Both the position numbers and the translations under genes were made by a program. Shown piece after piece: positions 1-8,202 of a stretch of 64,000 bases of DNA. Each line of letters opens with the position of its first letter. Within the stretch, counting starts at the first letter, position 1. Where the stretch lies: the NCBI GenBank assembly GCA_938014885.1, contig CALLQI010000003.1, forward strand, positions 62,001 through 126,000, in the 5' to 3' direction. This DNA is from an uncultured bacterium. Lineage in GTDB: Bacteria; Planctomycetota; UBA8742; UBA2392. The notes beneath the pieces are model-generated. The model was given only the letters and a program-made list of their open reading frames with translations. It searched no databases and was not told the origin of the DNA.

Positions 1-750
1 CGGCACCTCCTCCGACAGGCCGGCGATCGCAACGGTGAAGGTGCGGCCTTGGCGGGGCTGGCCAGTGTCTACTTGAACACCGCCCGAGCCGAAGACGCTG
101 AACGAGCTTATGAACAGGCCTTGACCATGTTCCGCGAAAGCGGCAGTCGGGTCCGCGAAGGTTCTGTGCTAGCCAACATGGCCATCTTGTACTGGCAAAC
201 TGCCCGCTATGACCTTGCTGAACAAGCCTATGAGCGTGCGCTTGACATTCACCGCGCGGTCAAGAATCGGCGCGGCGAAGGCGTTGCAATTGGCAATCTC
301 GCTGCCCTGTACCAGAGCACTGGCCGCAGCGAGCGGGCGGAGGCGGCTTGCGCACAAGCGCTTGCCATTAGCCGAGAGGTTGGCGACCGTCGCGCCGAAG
401 GGGTCGCACTTGGAGGTCTAGCTTCGTTACGCCAAGAAGCCGGCCGTGTTGAGCAGGCCCTGCAGGACTTTGAGCTGGCGCTGGCCATTCATCGTGAAGT
501 TGGCAATCGACGATTTGAGGGCGGTCTTCTTTGCAACTACTCCGTTTGCCTGCTGGCAATGCGCCGCCCCCAAGATGCGCGATCAAGCTGGCGACGGGGA
601 GCGCAGATGATTGAAGAGCTAGGCGACAAGTTCGAATTGGAGCGCAGGACTGCCTCCATGCGTAAGACTTGCGCCAAGGCCGGTGTTCCACCCTTTGACG
701 AGGGGGCTGCTACCGACAGTGTTGCCATCGGCGGACAGCCCCCTTCGTAG
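1..750 (+). CDS. TPR-repeat protein, C-terminal part (5' end outside window)
   Basis: The reading frame is open from base 1, so the gene begins upstream; a Met codon at 49 is internal. The product is built of about 40-residue tetratricopeptide units with the recurring pattern E-A-Y-EQAL-(8)-G(N/D)RR-EG. It ends with a helical tail containing CAKAGVPPFD. TPR arrays of this type form the C-terminal scaffold of AAA/STAND ATPases or kinase-linked regulators, but no catalytic domain is visible here. The truncated TPR gene at 5256-6704 shares both the repeat and the C-terminal CAKAGVPPFD motif, so the two are paralogues. Function beyond protein-protein interaction is not inferable. Confidence 0.8.
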   Translation, partial: RHLLRQAGDRNGEGAALAGLASVYLNTARAEDAERAYEQALTMFRESGSRVREGSVLANMAILYWQTARYDLAEQAYERALDIHRAVKNRRGEGVAIGNLAALYQSTGRSERAEAACAQALAISREVGDRRAEGVALGGLASLRQEAGRVEQALQDFELALAIHREVGNRRFEGGLLCNYSVCLLAMRRPQDARSSWRRGAQMIEELGDKFELERRTASMRKTCAKAGVPPFDEGAATDSVAIGGQPPS

Positions 751-793
751 CAAGTTGTTGGTGCGCGATCGGCCAAGGTGTCTTGGCCGTCGC

Positions 794-1020
794 CTAATTG
801 TCGATCCACCTGCCCGTTGCGGACAGGTCGGTGAGGCGGCCGCCGAGGGTTTGCAGCTTGTGGCGGCTCTCCAGGGGCAGCGCGTTGTCGTTGCCAGCGC
901 GGGTCAGGGCGTTGGGCACCGCAAACAGGGTCTGACCGGGTTCGACCTGCCATGCGCGGTGGATGGCCGTGCCTTCGTCCTCGGCCAGTTCATAGCGCGT
1001 GACGATCCTGGCGTTCTCAG
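794..1020 (-). pseudogene. Possible remnant of an unknown gene
   Basis: A minus-strand frame of about 75 codons ends at a TAG at 794 and reads as plausible protein (charged, non-repetitive). It has no credible start: the frame continues antisense into the Calx-beta remnant beginning near 1020. I do not recognise the family. It may be the 3' stub of a gene cut by the same rearrangement that truncated its neighbour, or a chance open frame in GC-rich DNA. Confidence 0.25.
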
Positions 1021-1292
1021 CCTCCGAGTTGATCAGTGTCGTGCCCATTGACGACGCGTTGCGTGAATCAGACGAGACTATCGTCGTCACCATTGTCGCG
1101 GGCGCGGGCTATGGCATCAGCACGCCCTCAACGGCGAGCCTCTCCATCATCGACAACGAGGGCGGCGGCGGCGGCGGAGGAGGCGGAGACGAAGATGGAG
1201 GCTGCAGCACGTCGACGCAGACTGGAAGCTGGCTCCTGCTCGCAATCTGCGCCGCACTTGCCACACGCGCCCGAAAGCCACGCAAACAATAA
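1020..1292 (+). pseudogene. 3' fragment of a Calx-beta surface protein with C-terminal anchor
   Basis: The frame contains the end of a Calx-beta domain (VPIDDALRESDETI, then YGISTPSTASLSIIDNE). A run of nine glycines, an acidic patch with Cys, a hydrophobic segment (WLLLAICAALA) and a basic end (RARKPRKQ) follow. Calx-beta domains normally sit in tandem in large secreted adhesin-like proteins; here less than one survives and no signal peptide or start is present, so I call it a 3' stub. The anchor-coding DNA is nearly identical to that at 26790-26915, which indicates duplication of this 3' module. Similarity to Calx-beta fades at about 1020-1035, the likely breakpoint. Confidence 0.6.
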
Positions 1293-1297
1293 AGAAA

Positions 1298-1321
1298 GCG
1301 CCCGGTCAATTGACCGGGCGC
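1298..1321. terminator. Perfect GC-rich palindrome, intrinsic terminator
   Basis: A 24-base perfect inverted repeat (arm GCGCCCGGTC, centre AATT). The A-rich flank at 1287-1297 becomes a T-rich tail on the minus strand, so it would best terminate minus-strand transcripts while also closing the plus-strand remnant. It is a variant of the hairpins at 6841 and 26920; at 26920 it terminates the tRNA-Met gene. Confidence 0.6.
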
Positions 1322-1326
1322 CTCAG

Positions 1327-1345
1327 TTTGGTAGCGGGGCCCGAT
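1327..1345 (-). repeat. tRNA 3'-end-like repeat, copy 1
   Basis: Reads TTTGGTAGCGGGGCCCGAT. Its first 12-13 bases match the complement of the acceptor/CCA end of the tRNA-Met gene at 26954. The position right after a terminator hairpin is the same as in the intact tRNA locus, but the rest of the tRNA is absent. Interpreted as a duplicated tRNA 3' end. Confidence 0.5.
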
Positions 1346-1564
1346 CAGCACTTGAGTACAGAGTTGAACTGCGATGGGCGTGGGGCGTGGGGCTGTCGGC
1401 ACAAGGGCCTACCTCAAGGGGCTTTCCGAGCGACGGCGAAGCTGGTAACGGGTATGCCGACTAATCGGTTCCCCTGTCAGAAACTGCCAACACGGCATTT
1501 TCGGTAACGACAGGCGTTACTGCTTGCTTTGATACACGCAGGAAGTCAAACGCGCTCTGTGAAC

Positions 1565-2161
1565 CTAACGGTCCTGCTGCGGCGGCGGGATTGCGTTGAT
1601 CGAATGGTCACCTTTTTGTTCTTTGCTTCGGCTAGATCCGCGCCGAACCAAAATCACCCAGAGCGCCGCCAGGGCCAACCATCCGCCGACAATGCCAGTG
1701 CGCTCGAGAGAGGGGTCGTGGACGCGTATCTCCGCGACAACATCCCACGCTACCAAAGCTCCCACGGGACCGACTAGCGCGTACGCCAAAAGCAGCCTGG
1801 CCCGTTGTGAGGTGCTTCGACGACGGGGCATTACCGGAACTTGATGCGATCTCTTACGAACCCTGAGCAGATGGAGCAGGGCGCCTGCGGTGGCAAGGCA
1901 CCAGATGGTTATCAGGACCGACGCAAATACCCGCCACTCGTCCGTCGTAACATGTGGTTCAAGTAGGTTGCCGTGTGAAAAGACCCATGTGCCAAGGTCT
2001 TTGGCTACAAGTACCCATCCCAGTACCAAGATCAACCACCCAAGGGCCCCCTTGGTTCGTTTCGTGGAATCCGCTGGCGGGCTCACGTCCGCGTCGTTGG
2101 GCGGCGACAACGCTTCGGGTGAATCAGTGTGATCTTCCGAAGTGGACTTCTCGCGATCCAT
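1565..2161 (-). CDS. Four-helix membrane protein of unknown function
   Basis: 198 residues. The N-terminal 36 residues are hydrophilic and acidic/Pro-rich. Four hydrophobic segments follow, at about 39-61, 79-99, 122-144 and 157-173, the last followed by RRGSSRSK. The two central helices are joined by a very basic loop (RVRKRSHQ, MPRRRSTSQR), predicted cytoplasmic by the positive-inside rule. The gene stands alone on its strand between the duplicated anchor remnant and the exported protein at 2425. No family recognised. Reality is supported by the coherent membrane topology and by an ATG start. Confidence 0.65.
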   Translation of the reverse strand: MDREKSTSEDHTDSPEALSPPNDADVSPPADSTKRTKGALGWLILVLGWVLVAKDLGTWVFSHGNLLEPHVTTDEWRVFASVLITIWCLATAGALLHLLRVRKRSHQVPVMPRRRSTSQRARLLLAYALVGPVGALVAWDVVAEIRVHDPSLERTGIVGGWLALAALWVILVRRGSSRSKEQKGDHSINAIPPPQQDR

Positions 2162-2424
2162 GGCGCAAGGCTAGCGCGCCGGACCGATGAAGGGAACAAC
2201 TTCGTCATTCCAAAAGGTTGCCCGGTTAGTAGCAGTACTTGGTGCACGCAGATCATATTGAATTCAACGCAGGCTGGCTGCTTCTGGAAGACGCGCCGCC
2301 GGTGCACAGGGACATCGGCCGTGTCCTTGTCACCGGTCGCGGCGTCGTCGGGCTGGCCATCCCCGGGCAGGAAGCGCTGGACTCGCTCGTGGAGGAACTC
2401 GGGCTCAGCGCAAAGGAAGAGACC

Positions 2425-3684
2425 ATGTTGCGAGATACGAAGCGATGGGTAACGGCCGCAGGACTGGCACTGTGCCTGTTCTCCGGCCAGGCTGTCTTCA
2501 ACGACATGATTATCGAGGCCGACGTCAACAACGACATCCATGACGAGAAGGAAGCCACCGAGGATCCAAAAGACGAGCGTACGCAAGCCTTGGATCTTAT
2601 GAAGGCTATTGCTGGCGCTGAAACGGGAGGCAGTGAGTCGGCCGCAGTAAGTGCGCTCGTGGAGTGGATTGAGAAGCGCAGCTACAGCCTGCGGATCTAT
2701 AACAGGCTGGACAACCAGAATGACGCGGCCGGCCCGAAACCCGCCATCGAGTGGGCTCGAGAGGACCTGGTGAAGTTCAGCGAGGAAACGGAGGCTCGTT
2801 TTCTTGCGATTGTGATCCCGAACTTTCCCCCTCAGAACGCCCCAGCGGCCGGGGTGACGTTCAAGGACAACGCCAATATCCAGCTGCTCTTGCCGGTGCT
2901 CGCCAAGAAGATCGAGATCCCCGCGGCCGACGACGTCGAGGGCATTCGGACGCTGATTCGCGACTGTGTCCGGGCTGAAGTGTCGTACGCACTGGACGCC
3001 GAGTCTGAAGGCGAAGCGGCCATACATGGCGAGGAGTTGGATGCGATCAAGACCGCGCTGACGGGTGTGGGGTTCGCAACGTCAGAGGAGGGGATCGTCT
3101 GGAAGCGTTACCGCGACCGGCTCACACTCGTCTTGCAGAATGGGCACCGCCTTGACCTGTACGGCTTGAGCTACGACAGGGGTGTGTTTGACCTGCGCCT
3201 GCCTGGCAGCGACGATGTTTGCCAGTTCCGGGCGGCACCCGGGACCGTGGCACTTCTCAAACCCTACTTCGAGGCAGCGCGTGCTGCTGCGGTGCCTGAC
3301 GAACCCTACGCCATCTACCGCAAAGTGGGAACCTATTGGAAGCACAAGGTGACGACGCGCGTGGGACCAGAGGAAGTTACCTACATTAGCTACGAGGTCA
3401 TCAAAACCTCTGACGAGTCTGCCACACTCAAGATGACGGTTTTCGATGCCCAAGGTGAGGAATTGAGCTCAACTGAAACGGAGCAATCGCTCCAGCGACC
3501 ATATGGGCCTCTCCCGCAGGGAGATGTCCGGATCGAGGTGGAGGCTGGTACTTTCGTGTGCATAGTCACTGAGTTTTCCGAGATAAAGACGTGGCTGAGC
3601 CAGGAATACGGCGGACTGCTGGTCAAGACCAGCGGCCCGGTTCTCGAGTTGGAGTTGGTGGAGTTCCGCCTTCCGGGCGAGTAG
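2425..3684 (+). CDS. Exported protein of unknown function
   Basis: 419 residues from the ATG at 2425. The frame also extends upstream to a TTG at 2239, but the ATG is preceded by a purine-rich ribosome site (AAGGAAGAG) and opens with a signal-peptide-like stretch (MLRDTKRWVTAAGLALCLFS), so I prefer it. The remainder is soluble and acidic. The C-terminal about 110 residues look like a beta-sheet domain (GTYWKHKVTTRVG, then VTYISYEVIK). No catalytic motif seen. No operon partner is visible; an unrelated transposase fragment follows. The long antisense frame at 2083-3027 is judged a shadow. Confidence 0.65.
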   Translation: MLRDTKRWVTAAGLALCLFSGQAVFNDMIIEADVNNDIHDEKEATEDPKDERTQALDLMKAIAGAETGGSESAAVSALVEWIEKRSYSLRIYNRLDNQNDAAGPKPAIEWAREDLVKFSEETEARFLAIVIPNFPPQNAPAAGVTFKDNANIQLLLPVLAKKIEIPAADDVEGIRTLIRDCVRAEVSYALDAESEGEAAIHGEELDAIKTALTGVGFATSEEGIVWKRYRDRLTLVLQNGHRLDLYGLSYDRGVFDLRLPGSDDVCQFRAAPGTVALLKPYFEAARAAAVPDEPYAIYRKVGTYWKHKVTTRVGPEEVTYISYEVIKTSDESATLKMTVFDAQGEELSSTETEQSLQRPYGPLPQGDVRIEVEAGTFVCIVTEFSEIKTWLSQEYGGLLVKTSGPVLELELVEFRLPGE

Positions 3685-3862
3685 TTAGACGGGTTGGCCG
3701 ACATGCGAGCGATAAGCCGTGTCCCTGCCGAAAACTCCGTCGGCTACATTTCCAGGCGTTCCTCGTGCTCTTCCGATCTCGCGGAGATTGCAGCAAAACG
3801 CCATCTTTTCATCGCCTTCGGCGATGGTTGTCTCGCGCCCCACCACCTGGTGGGGCGACGAG

Positions 3863-4049
3863 ATGATCTTCTTGATGACGTTGGTGCTGAGGCTGCTCCT
3901 TTGCCGGAACAGATCGTTGGTACTGGAGAACGCGGCGCTGCGGCATCAGCTTGCTGTGCTGCAGCGATCAGCCGGCCGACCAAGGTTGAGGTCGAGGGAT
4001 CGGCAATTCTGGGTCTCACTGTCGAAGCACTGGTCGGAGTGGAAGGAGG
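3863..4049 (+). pseudogene. Transposase/integrase N-terminal fragment
   Basis: From the ATG at 3863 the frame reads MTLVLRLLLCRNRSL, then LENAALRHQLAVLQRS, then RLRSRDRQFWVSLS. This is the characteristic N-terminal helix-turn-helix start of an integrase-type (rve) IS transposase. The sequence is cut at 4049, exactly where the inverted repeat of the IS3-type element begins, and the DDE core is missing. It is therefore the leftover of an older element. The rest of the transposase is not found on the far side of the IS, so a deletion accompanied or followed the insertion. Confidence 0.7.
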
Positions 4050-4054
4050 TGACC

Positions 4055-4819
4055 TTACCCCGTTTTCTGGTCCACCGTAATGTTAGCTTCGGACGCTTCT
4101 GCCGGTGTTCTGTAGCCCAGTGACATGTGCGGCCGTTTCCCGTTGTACACCTCTCGACACCGGTCCACGAGCACTTGCGCTTCTCCGCGGCTGTAGAACA
4201 ACTCCTCGTTCAGGCACTCGTCCCTCAGCTTGCCGTTCAGGCTCTCCATGTAGCCGTTCTGCCACGGGCTGCCGGGTTCCACATAGATCGGCCTGACGCC
4301 CTGAGTCTCCATCCACTTTCTAAGCCGCTTTGCCCGGAACTCCGCGCCATTATCACTCCTGACGTACTTTGGTGCACCTCTTTCATGGATCAGCTCATCC
4401 AGCGTCTCCAGCACCAGCAGGCTGGCGATGCGCTTCTCGACCCTGATCTCAAGGCACTCCCTGGTGTGCTCGTCAACGACCACCAGCAGCTTCAGCTTCT
4501 CGCCGTACTCGGTCTGGTCATGCACAAAGTCGTAGCTCCACACCTCGTTCCTGGCCGTTGCCTCCTTTAGACGCTCTTCGCCGACCTGCTTGTGTTTCTT
4601 CCTTGGCCGCTTTCTCGGCAGCGTCAGTCCGTGCAGCCTGTAGAGTTTTTCCACACGCTTGTGGTTCACTCTCAGACCATTCCGGCGAAGCAGCGCGGTG
4701 AGTCTGGGCGCTCCGTAGCGCCGATGCCTTCGAGCCAGCTGCACCATCTCGTGCCGGACCAGCCTCTTGACCTCATCCATTGGCCGAGGCCGGTAGCGGG
4801 CGCTGCTGCGGCTGATCAC
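4055..4819 (-). CDS. IS3-family transposase OrfB (DDE integrase core)
   Basis: Carries a HTH_21-like N-terminus (RRYGAPRLTALLRR) and a retroviral-type integrase core. The DDE acid residues lie in contexts SYDFVHDQ, VRSDNGAEF and NGYMESLNGK. It catalyses strand transfer of the element. The coordinates begin at a GTG, but the frame stays open upstream to about 4897. The protein is expected as an OrfAB fusion made by -1 frameshifting at the A6G run complementary to 4894-4900, just before the orfA stop codon. The C-terminus is intact (TPAEASEAN), so the element may still be active. Confidence 0.85.
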   Translation of the reverse strand: MISRSSARYRPRPMDEVKRLVRHEMVQLARRHRRYGAPRLTALLRRNGLRVNHKRVEKLYRLHGLTLPRKRPRKKHKQVGEERLKEATARNEVWSYDFVHDQTEYGEKLKLLVVVDEHTRECLEIRVEKRIASLLVLETLDELIHERGAPKYVRSDNGAEFRAKRLRKWMETQGVRPIYVEPGSPWQNGYMESLNGKLRDECLNEELFYSRGEAQVLVDRCREVYNGKRPHMSLGYRTPAEASEANITVDQKTG

Positions 4820-4881
4820 CAGGGCAAGCCAGGCCCTGCGTTCTGACAGGCCCTTATCCTGAAGCCGGCTAAGGGCGGGCT

Positions 4882-5154
4882 TCAGGCCCAGCCCTTTTTT
4901 CCCAGCTCCTCCTTGAGGATCTGGATGGCCTGGGCCTGGTCGCCGGCGAGCTGCTTGAGCTTCTGGTTCTCGGCCTCCAGCTTCTTCAGCCGGGCCAACT
5001 CTGGGGCACCGGTGCCGCCGTACATCTTGCGCCAGCGATAGAAGGTCTGGTCGCTGATGCCGTGTTTCCGGATGAATTCCTGGACGCTTCCGAGCCGCTC
5101 CGACTCACGCAGGATCGCCACGATCTCCTCGGGCTTGAACCGCTTCCTTGCCAT
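4882..5154 (-). CDS. IS3-family transposase OrfA (HTH)
   Basis: 90 residues. An N-terminal helix-turn-helix of the HTH_8/transposase_8 type (FKPEEIVAILRES, then GISDQTFYRWRKMYGG) is followed by a leucine-zipper-like coiled coil (RLKKLEAENQKLKQLAGD), as in IS3 OrfA proteins that bind the terminal repeats and dimerise. The end of the gene carries the slippery AAAAAAG for -1 frameshifting into orfB. It lies immediately inside the right terminal repeat. Confidence 0.85.
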   Translation of the reverse strand: MARKRFKPEEIVAILRESERLGSVQEFIRKHGISDQTFYRWRKMYGGTGAPELARLKKLEAENQKLKQLAGDQAQAIQILKEELGKKGWA

Positions 5155-5255
5155 GCTTTGCCTCCCTTCAACCGCTCCAGACTATCACTCAACCTGGACC
5201 AGTTTTCGGGGGAAAGGTCAGTAGTTGGCGCATCAGTGCGGCGTCGGCTAGTTGG

Positions 5256-6704
5256 TCATTGGGGTTCATTGGAGGCCTCTTCTGGTACATCGAACGGCGG
5301 CACGCCAGCTTTGGCGCAGGCTTCGCGCATGGCGGCCGCCTGGCGTTCCAATGCAGTAGTTTCGCCGATCTCGCGCAGGATGCTTGTCCCCTCGCGCCAT
5401 GTGCGCACGCCCTGATCCTCGCGCCCGGAGCCGAGTTTGAATGTGGCGAGGTTGCATAGGGCGACGCCCTCGAAGAGCCGGTTGCCGACCTCGCGGTGGA
5501 TGGACAACGCCTGCTCATAAGCGCATTCCGCCTGCTCGCTGCGCCCGGTGTCTCTGTAGCGGTTGGCCAGGTTTCCCAACGCGACGCCTTCTGAGCGCCG
5601 GTTGCCGACTTCGCGGTGGATGGCCAGCGCCTGCTCCAAGGCGGTCTCGGCCTGCTGCATACGCCCGGTGCTAACGTACACAATCGCCAGGTTTCCCAGC
5701 GTGACGCCCTCGAAATGCCGGTTGCCGACCTCGCGGTGGATGGCAAGCGCCTGCTCGTAGGTCGCCTCTGCCTGCTGCATGCGCCCGGTGTTGTCGTACA
5801 CAATCGCCAGGCCTCCCAGCGCGACGCCCTCGAAGCGCCGGTTGCCGATCTCGCGGTGGATGGCCAGCGCGTTCTCATGGGTCGCCTCGGCCTGCTGCAT
5901 GCGCCCGGTCTTCTGGTAGACAACCGCCAGGTTTCCCAGCGTGTTGCCCTCGAAGTGCCGGTTGCCGACCTCGCGGAGGATGGCCAGCGCCTGCTCATAG
6001 GTGGACTCGGCCTGCTGCAGGCGCACGGTGTTCTCATAGACAAGCGCCAGGTTCCCCAGCGTGACGCCCTCGAATTGCCGGTTGCCGACCTCGCGGTGGA
6101 TGGCAAGCGCCTGCTCGTAGGTCGCCTCGGCCTGCTGCATGCGCCCGGTGTTCTGGTAGACAACCGCCAGGTTTCCCAGCGTGTTGCCCTCGAATTGCCG
6201 GTTGCCGACCTCGCGGTGGATGGACAACGCCTGCTCAAAGGCGGCCTTGGCCCGGACCGGGTTGCCCGAGTAGACGGCAACCACACCCGCCCTGCGCGTG
6301 GCCTCGCCCCTTGCCGCACCGTGTAACAGTGCGGCCAGAGCTTCCCAGGCCGCGAGGGCGCCCGCCGTCTCGAAGTTCTTCTCGGCGTGTTCGGCGGCGC
6401 GGCGTAAATACAGACGATGCACCTCGGCGGGCACGCCCGCGTCGTCACCCTGCGGGCCCTGCCGCTCCCCACGACGGGCGTGATAGGCCAGCTCCGGCGC
6501 GACGACGTCGGTCGCGTGCGCCTCGAACTTGGGCGGGTCTATGGATCCGAGCGGAGCGGGCTCGGGCGCTCGACCGCCGAAGGCTTCTTCAATCAGGTAG
6601 AACGCCAGCTCGTGCAGCCTCCCCCGGTCGCTGGGCATCTGCAAGTCATAAGCCGCTTTGCGCATCAGCGCGTGGCGGAATAGATAGGCGTCTTCGGCAT
6701 GCAT
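5256..6704 (-). CDS. TPR-repeat protein, probably 5'-truncated regulator
   Basis: 482 residues. The N-terminus (LFRHALMRKAAYDLQ, then RGRLHELAFYLIEEAF) matches the hinge that normally follows an AAA/STAND ATPase module in large TPR regulators. It is followed by about seven 40-residue TPR units (AIHREVGNR-FEG-LGNLA-VY) and a tail with CAKAGVPPFD. No ATPase domain precedes it: an in-frame TAA sits just upstream of the ATG at 6704, next to a tRNA-like scar. I infer the 5' part was lost in a rearrangement. The adjacent IS does not interrupt the frame. Paralogue of the gene at 1-750. Confidence 0.7.
   Translation of the reverse strand: MHAEDAYLFRHALMRKAAYDLQMPSDRGRLHELAFYLIEEAFGGRAPEPAPLGSIDPPKFEAHATDVVAPELAYHARRGERQGPQGDDAGVPAEVHRLYLRRAAEHAEKNFETAGALAAWEALAALLHGAARGEATRRAGVVAVYSGNPVRAKAAFEQALSIHREVGNRQFEGNTLGNLAVVYQNTGRMQQAEATYEQALAIHREVGNRQFEGVTLGNLALVYENTVRLQQAESTYEQALAILREVGNRHFEGNTLGNLAVVYQKTGRMQQAEATHENALAIHREIGNRRFEGVALGGLAIVYDNTGRMQQAEATYEQALAIHREVGNRHFEGVTLGNLAIVYVSTGRMQQAETALEQALAIHREVGNRRSEGVALGNLANRYRDTGRSEQAECAYEQALSIHREVGNRLFEGVALCNLATFKLGSGREDQGVRTWREGTSILREIGETTALERQAAAMREACAKAGVPPFDVPEEASNEPQ
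5461..6240. repeat. 120-bp tandem repeats coding for TPR units
   Basis: About 6.5 units of 120 bp lie inside the TPR gene, beginning near 5461, 5581, 5701, 5821, 5941, 6061 and 6181. Each contains the nearly constant block CCGGTTGCCGACCTCGCGG. The high nucleotide identity between units, beyond what protein constraint needs, points to recent expansion or gene conversion and to likely copy-number variation. Confidence 0.75.
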
Positions 6705-6758
6705 GAGGGCATGTTAGCAGCGCGCGCCGGGCACCGATAAGCGAGGAAGTGTCAGCTG

Positions 6759-6806
6759 TTGGTAGCGGGGTACGGCGGAAGCCGAATCGAACCACCGACA
6801 TCAATC
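6759..6806 (-). repeat. tRNA 3'-end-like scar, copy 2 (degenerate)
   Basis: TTGGTAGCGGGG at 6759 is followed by sequence whose complement includes GGTTCGATTC, the T-loop signature of tRNAs. Extra bases disrupt the acceptor/T-stem spacing, and no anticodon arm can be folded. Read as a decayed tRNA 3' half lying at the broken 5' end of the TPR gene. Confidence 0.4.
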
Positions 6807-6840
6807 CGGCGCGCAAGTGATCTTGAGGCCTGAAGTAAGA

Positions 6841-6868
6841 AGCGCCCGGCCGAATTCGGCCGGGCGCT
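6841..6868. terminator. Perfect palindrome identical to the tRNA-Met terminator
   Basis: A 28-base perfect inverted repeat (arm AGCGCCCGGCCGAA) identical to 26920-26947. Here no gene ends at it on either strand, which supports it being copied together with the tRNA 3'-end repeat that follows. Confidence 0.6.
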
Positions 6869-6873
6869 GTACT

Positions 6874-6906
6874 TTGGTAGCGGGGGCCCGATGGATAGTG
6901 GAGTTC
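6874..6906 (-). repeat. tRNA 3'-end-like direct repeat, copy 3 (left flank of pyrC-sbtA block)
   Basis: A 33-base sequence beginning TTGGTAGCGGG and ending GGAGTTC. It recurs at 13788-13819 in the same orientation with one base of length difference and two C/T changes. The two copies bracket the 6.9 kb pyrC-to-transporter block, as attL/attR-like or recombination-derived repeats would. Confidence 0.55.
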
Positions 6907-7095
6907 CCAGCACCAGTCCGATGGATTTTGCTCGCGCGCCCAGAAGGTGGTACGGTGCACCAGTCTGGTTGCCAACCGCGTTTGCTAGCTCAGCCAGTAC
7001 TCGGGATGCGATGATTTCCGGCCAAGCTGGTGGCGGGGTCGCTTGTTGATGGTTGGGCACAAACGTAGTTTGAGGTCCCTAAGCAAGCTCAGAAG

Positions 7096-8151
7096 ATGAC
7101 CACCGAGAAACTCACAATCACACAACCTGACGACTGGCACGTGCATCTGCGCGACGGTGCCCTTCTGAGTGCAGTTCTTCCAGACACCGCGAGGAAGTTC
7201 GCTCGGGCGATGGTCATGCCTAACCTCGACCCGCCGATCCGCACCACGGATCATGCGTTGGCTTACCGGCAACGAATCCTCGACGCGCTGCCTGCCGGGG
7301 TTGCTTTTGAGCCGTTGATGACGCTCTACCTCACAGACTCCACAACCCCGCAAGAGATTCAGCGCGCCAAGGACTCGGGCCTTGTGTTCGGCGTCGGTGA
7401 GGCGTTTCTGGCGGGCGCGACAACTAACTCGGCGTACGGCGTCAGCGACTTTGTCCGCTGCCGCGACGTGCTCCAGGCGATGGAAGAACTGTCCATGCCC
7501 TTGCTTCTGCATGGCGAGGTCACCGATCCCCAAGTTGACGTCTTCGATCGCGAGGCAGAGTTCATTCAGCGACACCTGATCAGTATCGTGGAGCGGTTCC
7601 CTCGCCTGAAGGTCGTGCTTGAACACATCACGACGCGCCAGGCTGTGGAGTTCGTTGCCGCCGCTCCACCAAACGTTGCCGCAACGATCACCGTTCATCA
7701 TCTCCTCTTGAACCGGAATGCCATGTTCACCGGCGGGTTGCGGCCGCATGCATACTGCCTGCCCGTGCTCAAGCGAGAGGAACATCGGCTGGCACTTGTC
7801 GCTGCCGCGACCCAGGGCAATCCGAAGTTTTTTCTCGGCACCGACAGCGCGCCCCACCCGCGCACCGCAAAGGAGGCCGACTGCGGATGTGCCGGGATTT
7901 ATTCAGCCAACGTCGCGCTGGAGCTCTACTCCGAAGTATTCGCCGACCAAGGCGCCCTGCACCGCCTTGAAGGATTCGCCAGCATTCATGGCGCTGCGTT
8001 TTACGGACTGCCTCGGAACCCAGGCACCATCACGCTGGTTCGGCGCGAGTGGCGAGTGCCGGAGACCGTGAATTTCGGGGTCGGGCCTGGCGTGTCGCTT
8101 CGCGCGGGTGAGGTCGTTGGATGGCAGGTTGAAAATGCCGTGGACCAGTAA
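7096..8151 (+). CDS. pyrC: Dihydroorotase, class II type
   Basis: Catalyses reversible cyclisation of carbamoyl-aspartate to dihydroorotate in pyrimidine synthesis. 351 residues, the normal class II length. Metal ligands are visible: His15/His17 (DWHVHLRD), a His in LLLHGEV, a His in VLEHITTR and an Asp in FLGTDSAPH. The substrate loop HAYCLP is also present. Against the remembered E. coli PyrC sequence, the Lys that is carboxylated to bridge the two metals (context AAKLYPANATTNS) is Glu102 here (VGEAFLAGATTNS, codon GAG at 7399). A Glu bridge is known in other amidohydrolase subtypes, so activity is plausible. First gene of a block rich in CO2/bicarbonate enzymes; bioD follows after 51 bp. 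Confidence 0.92.
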   Translation: MTTEKLTITQPDDWHVHLRDGALLSAVLPDTARKFARAMVMPNLDPPIRTTDHALAYRQRILDALPAGVAFEPLMTLYLTDSTTPQEIQRAKDSGLVFGVGEAFLAGATTNSAYGVSDFVRCRDVLQAMEELSMPLLLHGEVTDPQVDVFDREAEFIQRHLISIVERFPRLKVVLEHITTRQAVEFVAAAPPNVAATITVHHLLLNRNAMFTGGLRPHAYCLPVLKREEHRLALVAAATQGNPKFFLGTDSAPHPRTAKEADCGCAGIYSANVALELYSEVFADQGALHRLEGFASIHGAAFYGLPRNPGTITLVRREWRVPETVNFGVGPGVSLRAGEVVGWQVENAVDQ

Positions 8152-8202
8152 GCTTCAGCCGAACAAGTGTGAAGGTCGGGAACACGGGGTTGGGGAAGTT
8201 GC

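Larger units (their letters stand above)
4050..5220 (-). mobile_element. IS3-family insertion sequence
   Basis: About 1.17 kb, with two overlapping minus-strand transposase frames. The ends are imperfect terminal inverted repeats: TGACCTTACCCC at 4050 against the complement of the right end, TGACCTTTCCCC. Both continue to a shared CTGGTCCA block about 17-25 bases in. No short direct target duplication is evident: left flank ...GGAGG, right flank GTAGT. The left flank is a transposase fragment and the right flank is the 3' side of an unrelated TPR gene. Confidence 0.85.

Noticed and set aside
2083..3027. 315-codon minus-strand open frame antisense to the exported protein
   Set aside because: Composition is Arg/Leu/His-rich with no domain; the plus-strand frame has a ribosome site, signal peptide and better codon use.
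6985..7857. 290-codon minus-strand open frame antisense to pyrC
   Set aside because: pyrC is unmistakable on the plus strand; the antisense frame is a GC-rich shadow.
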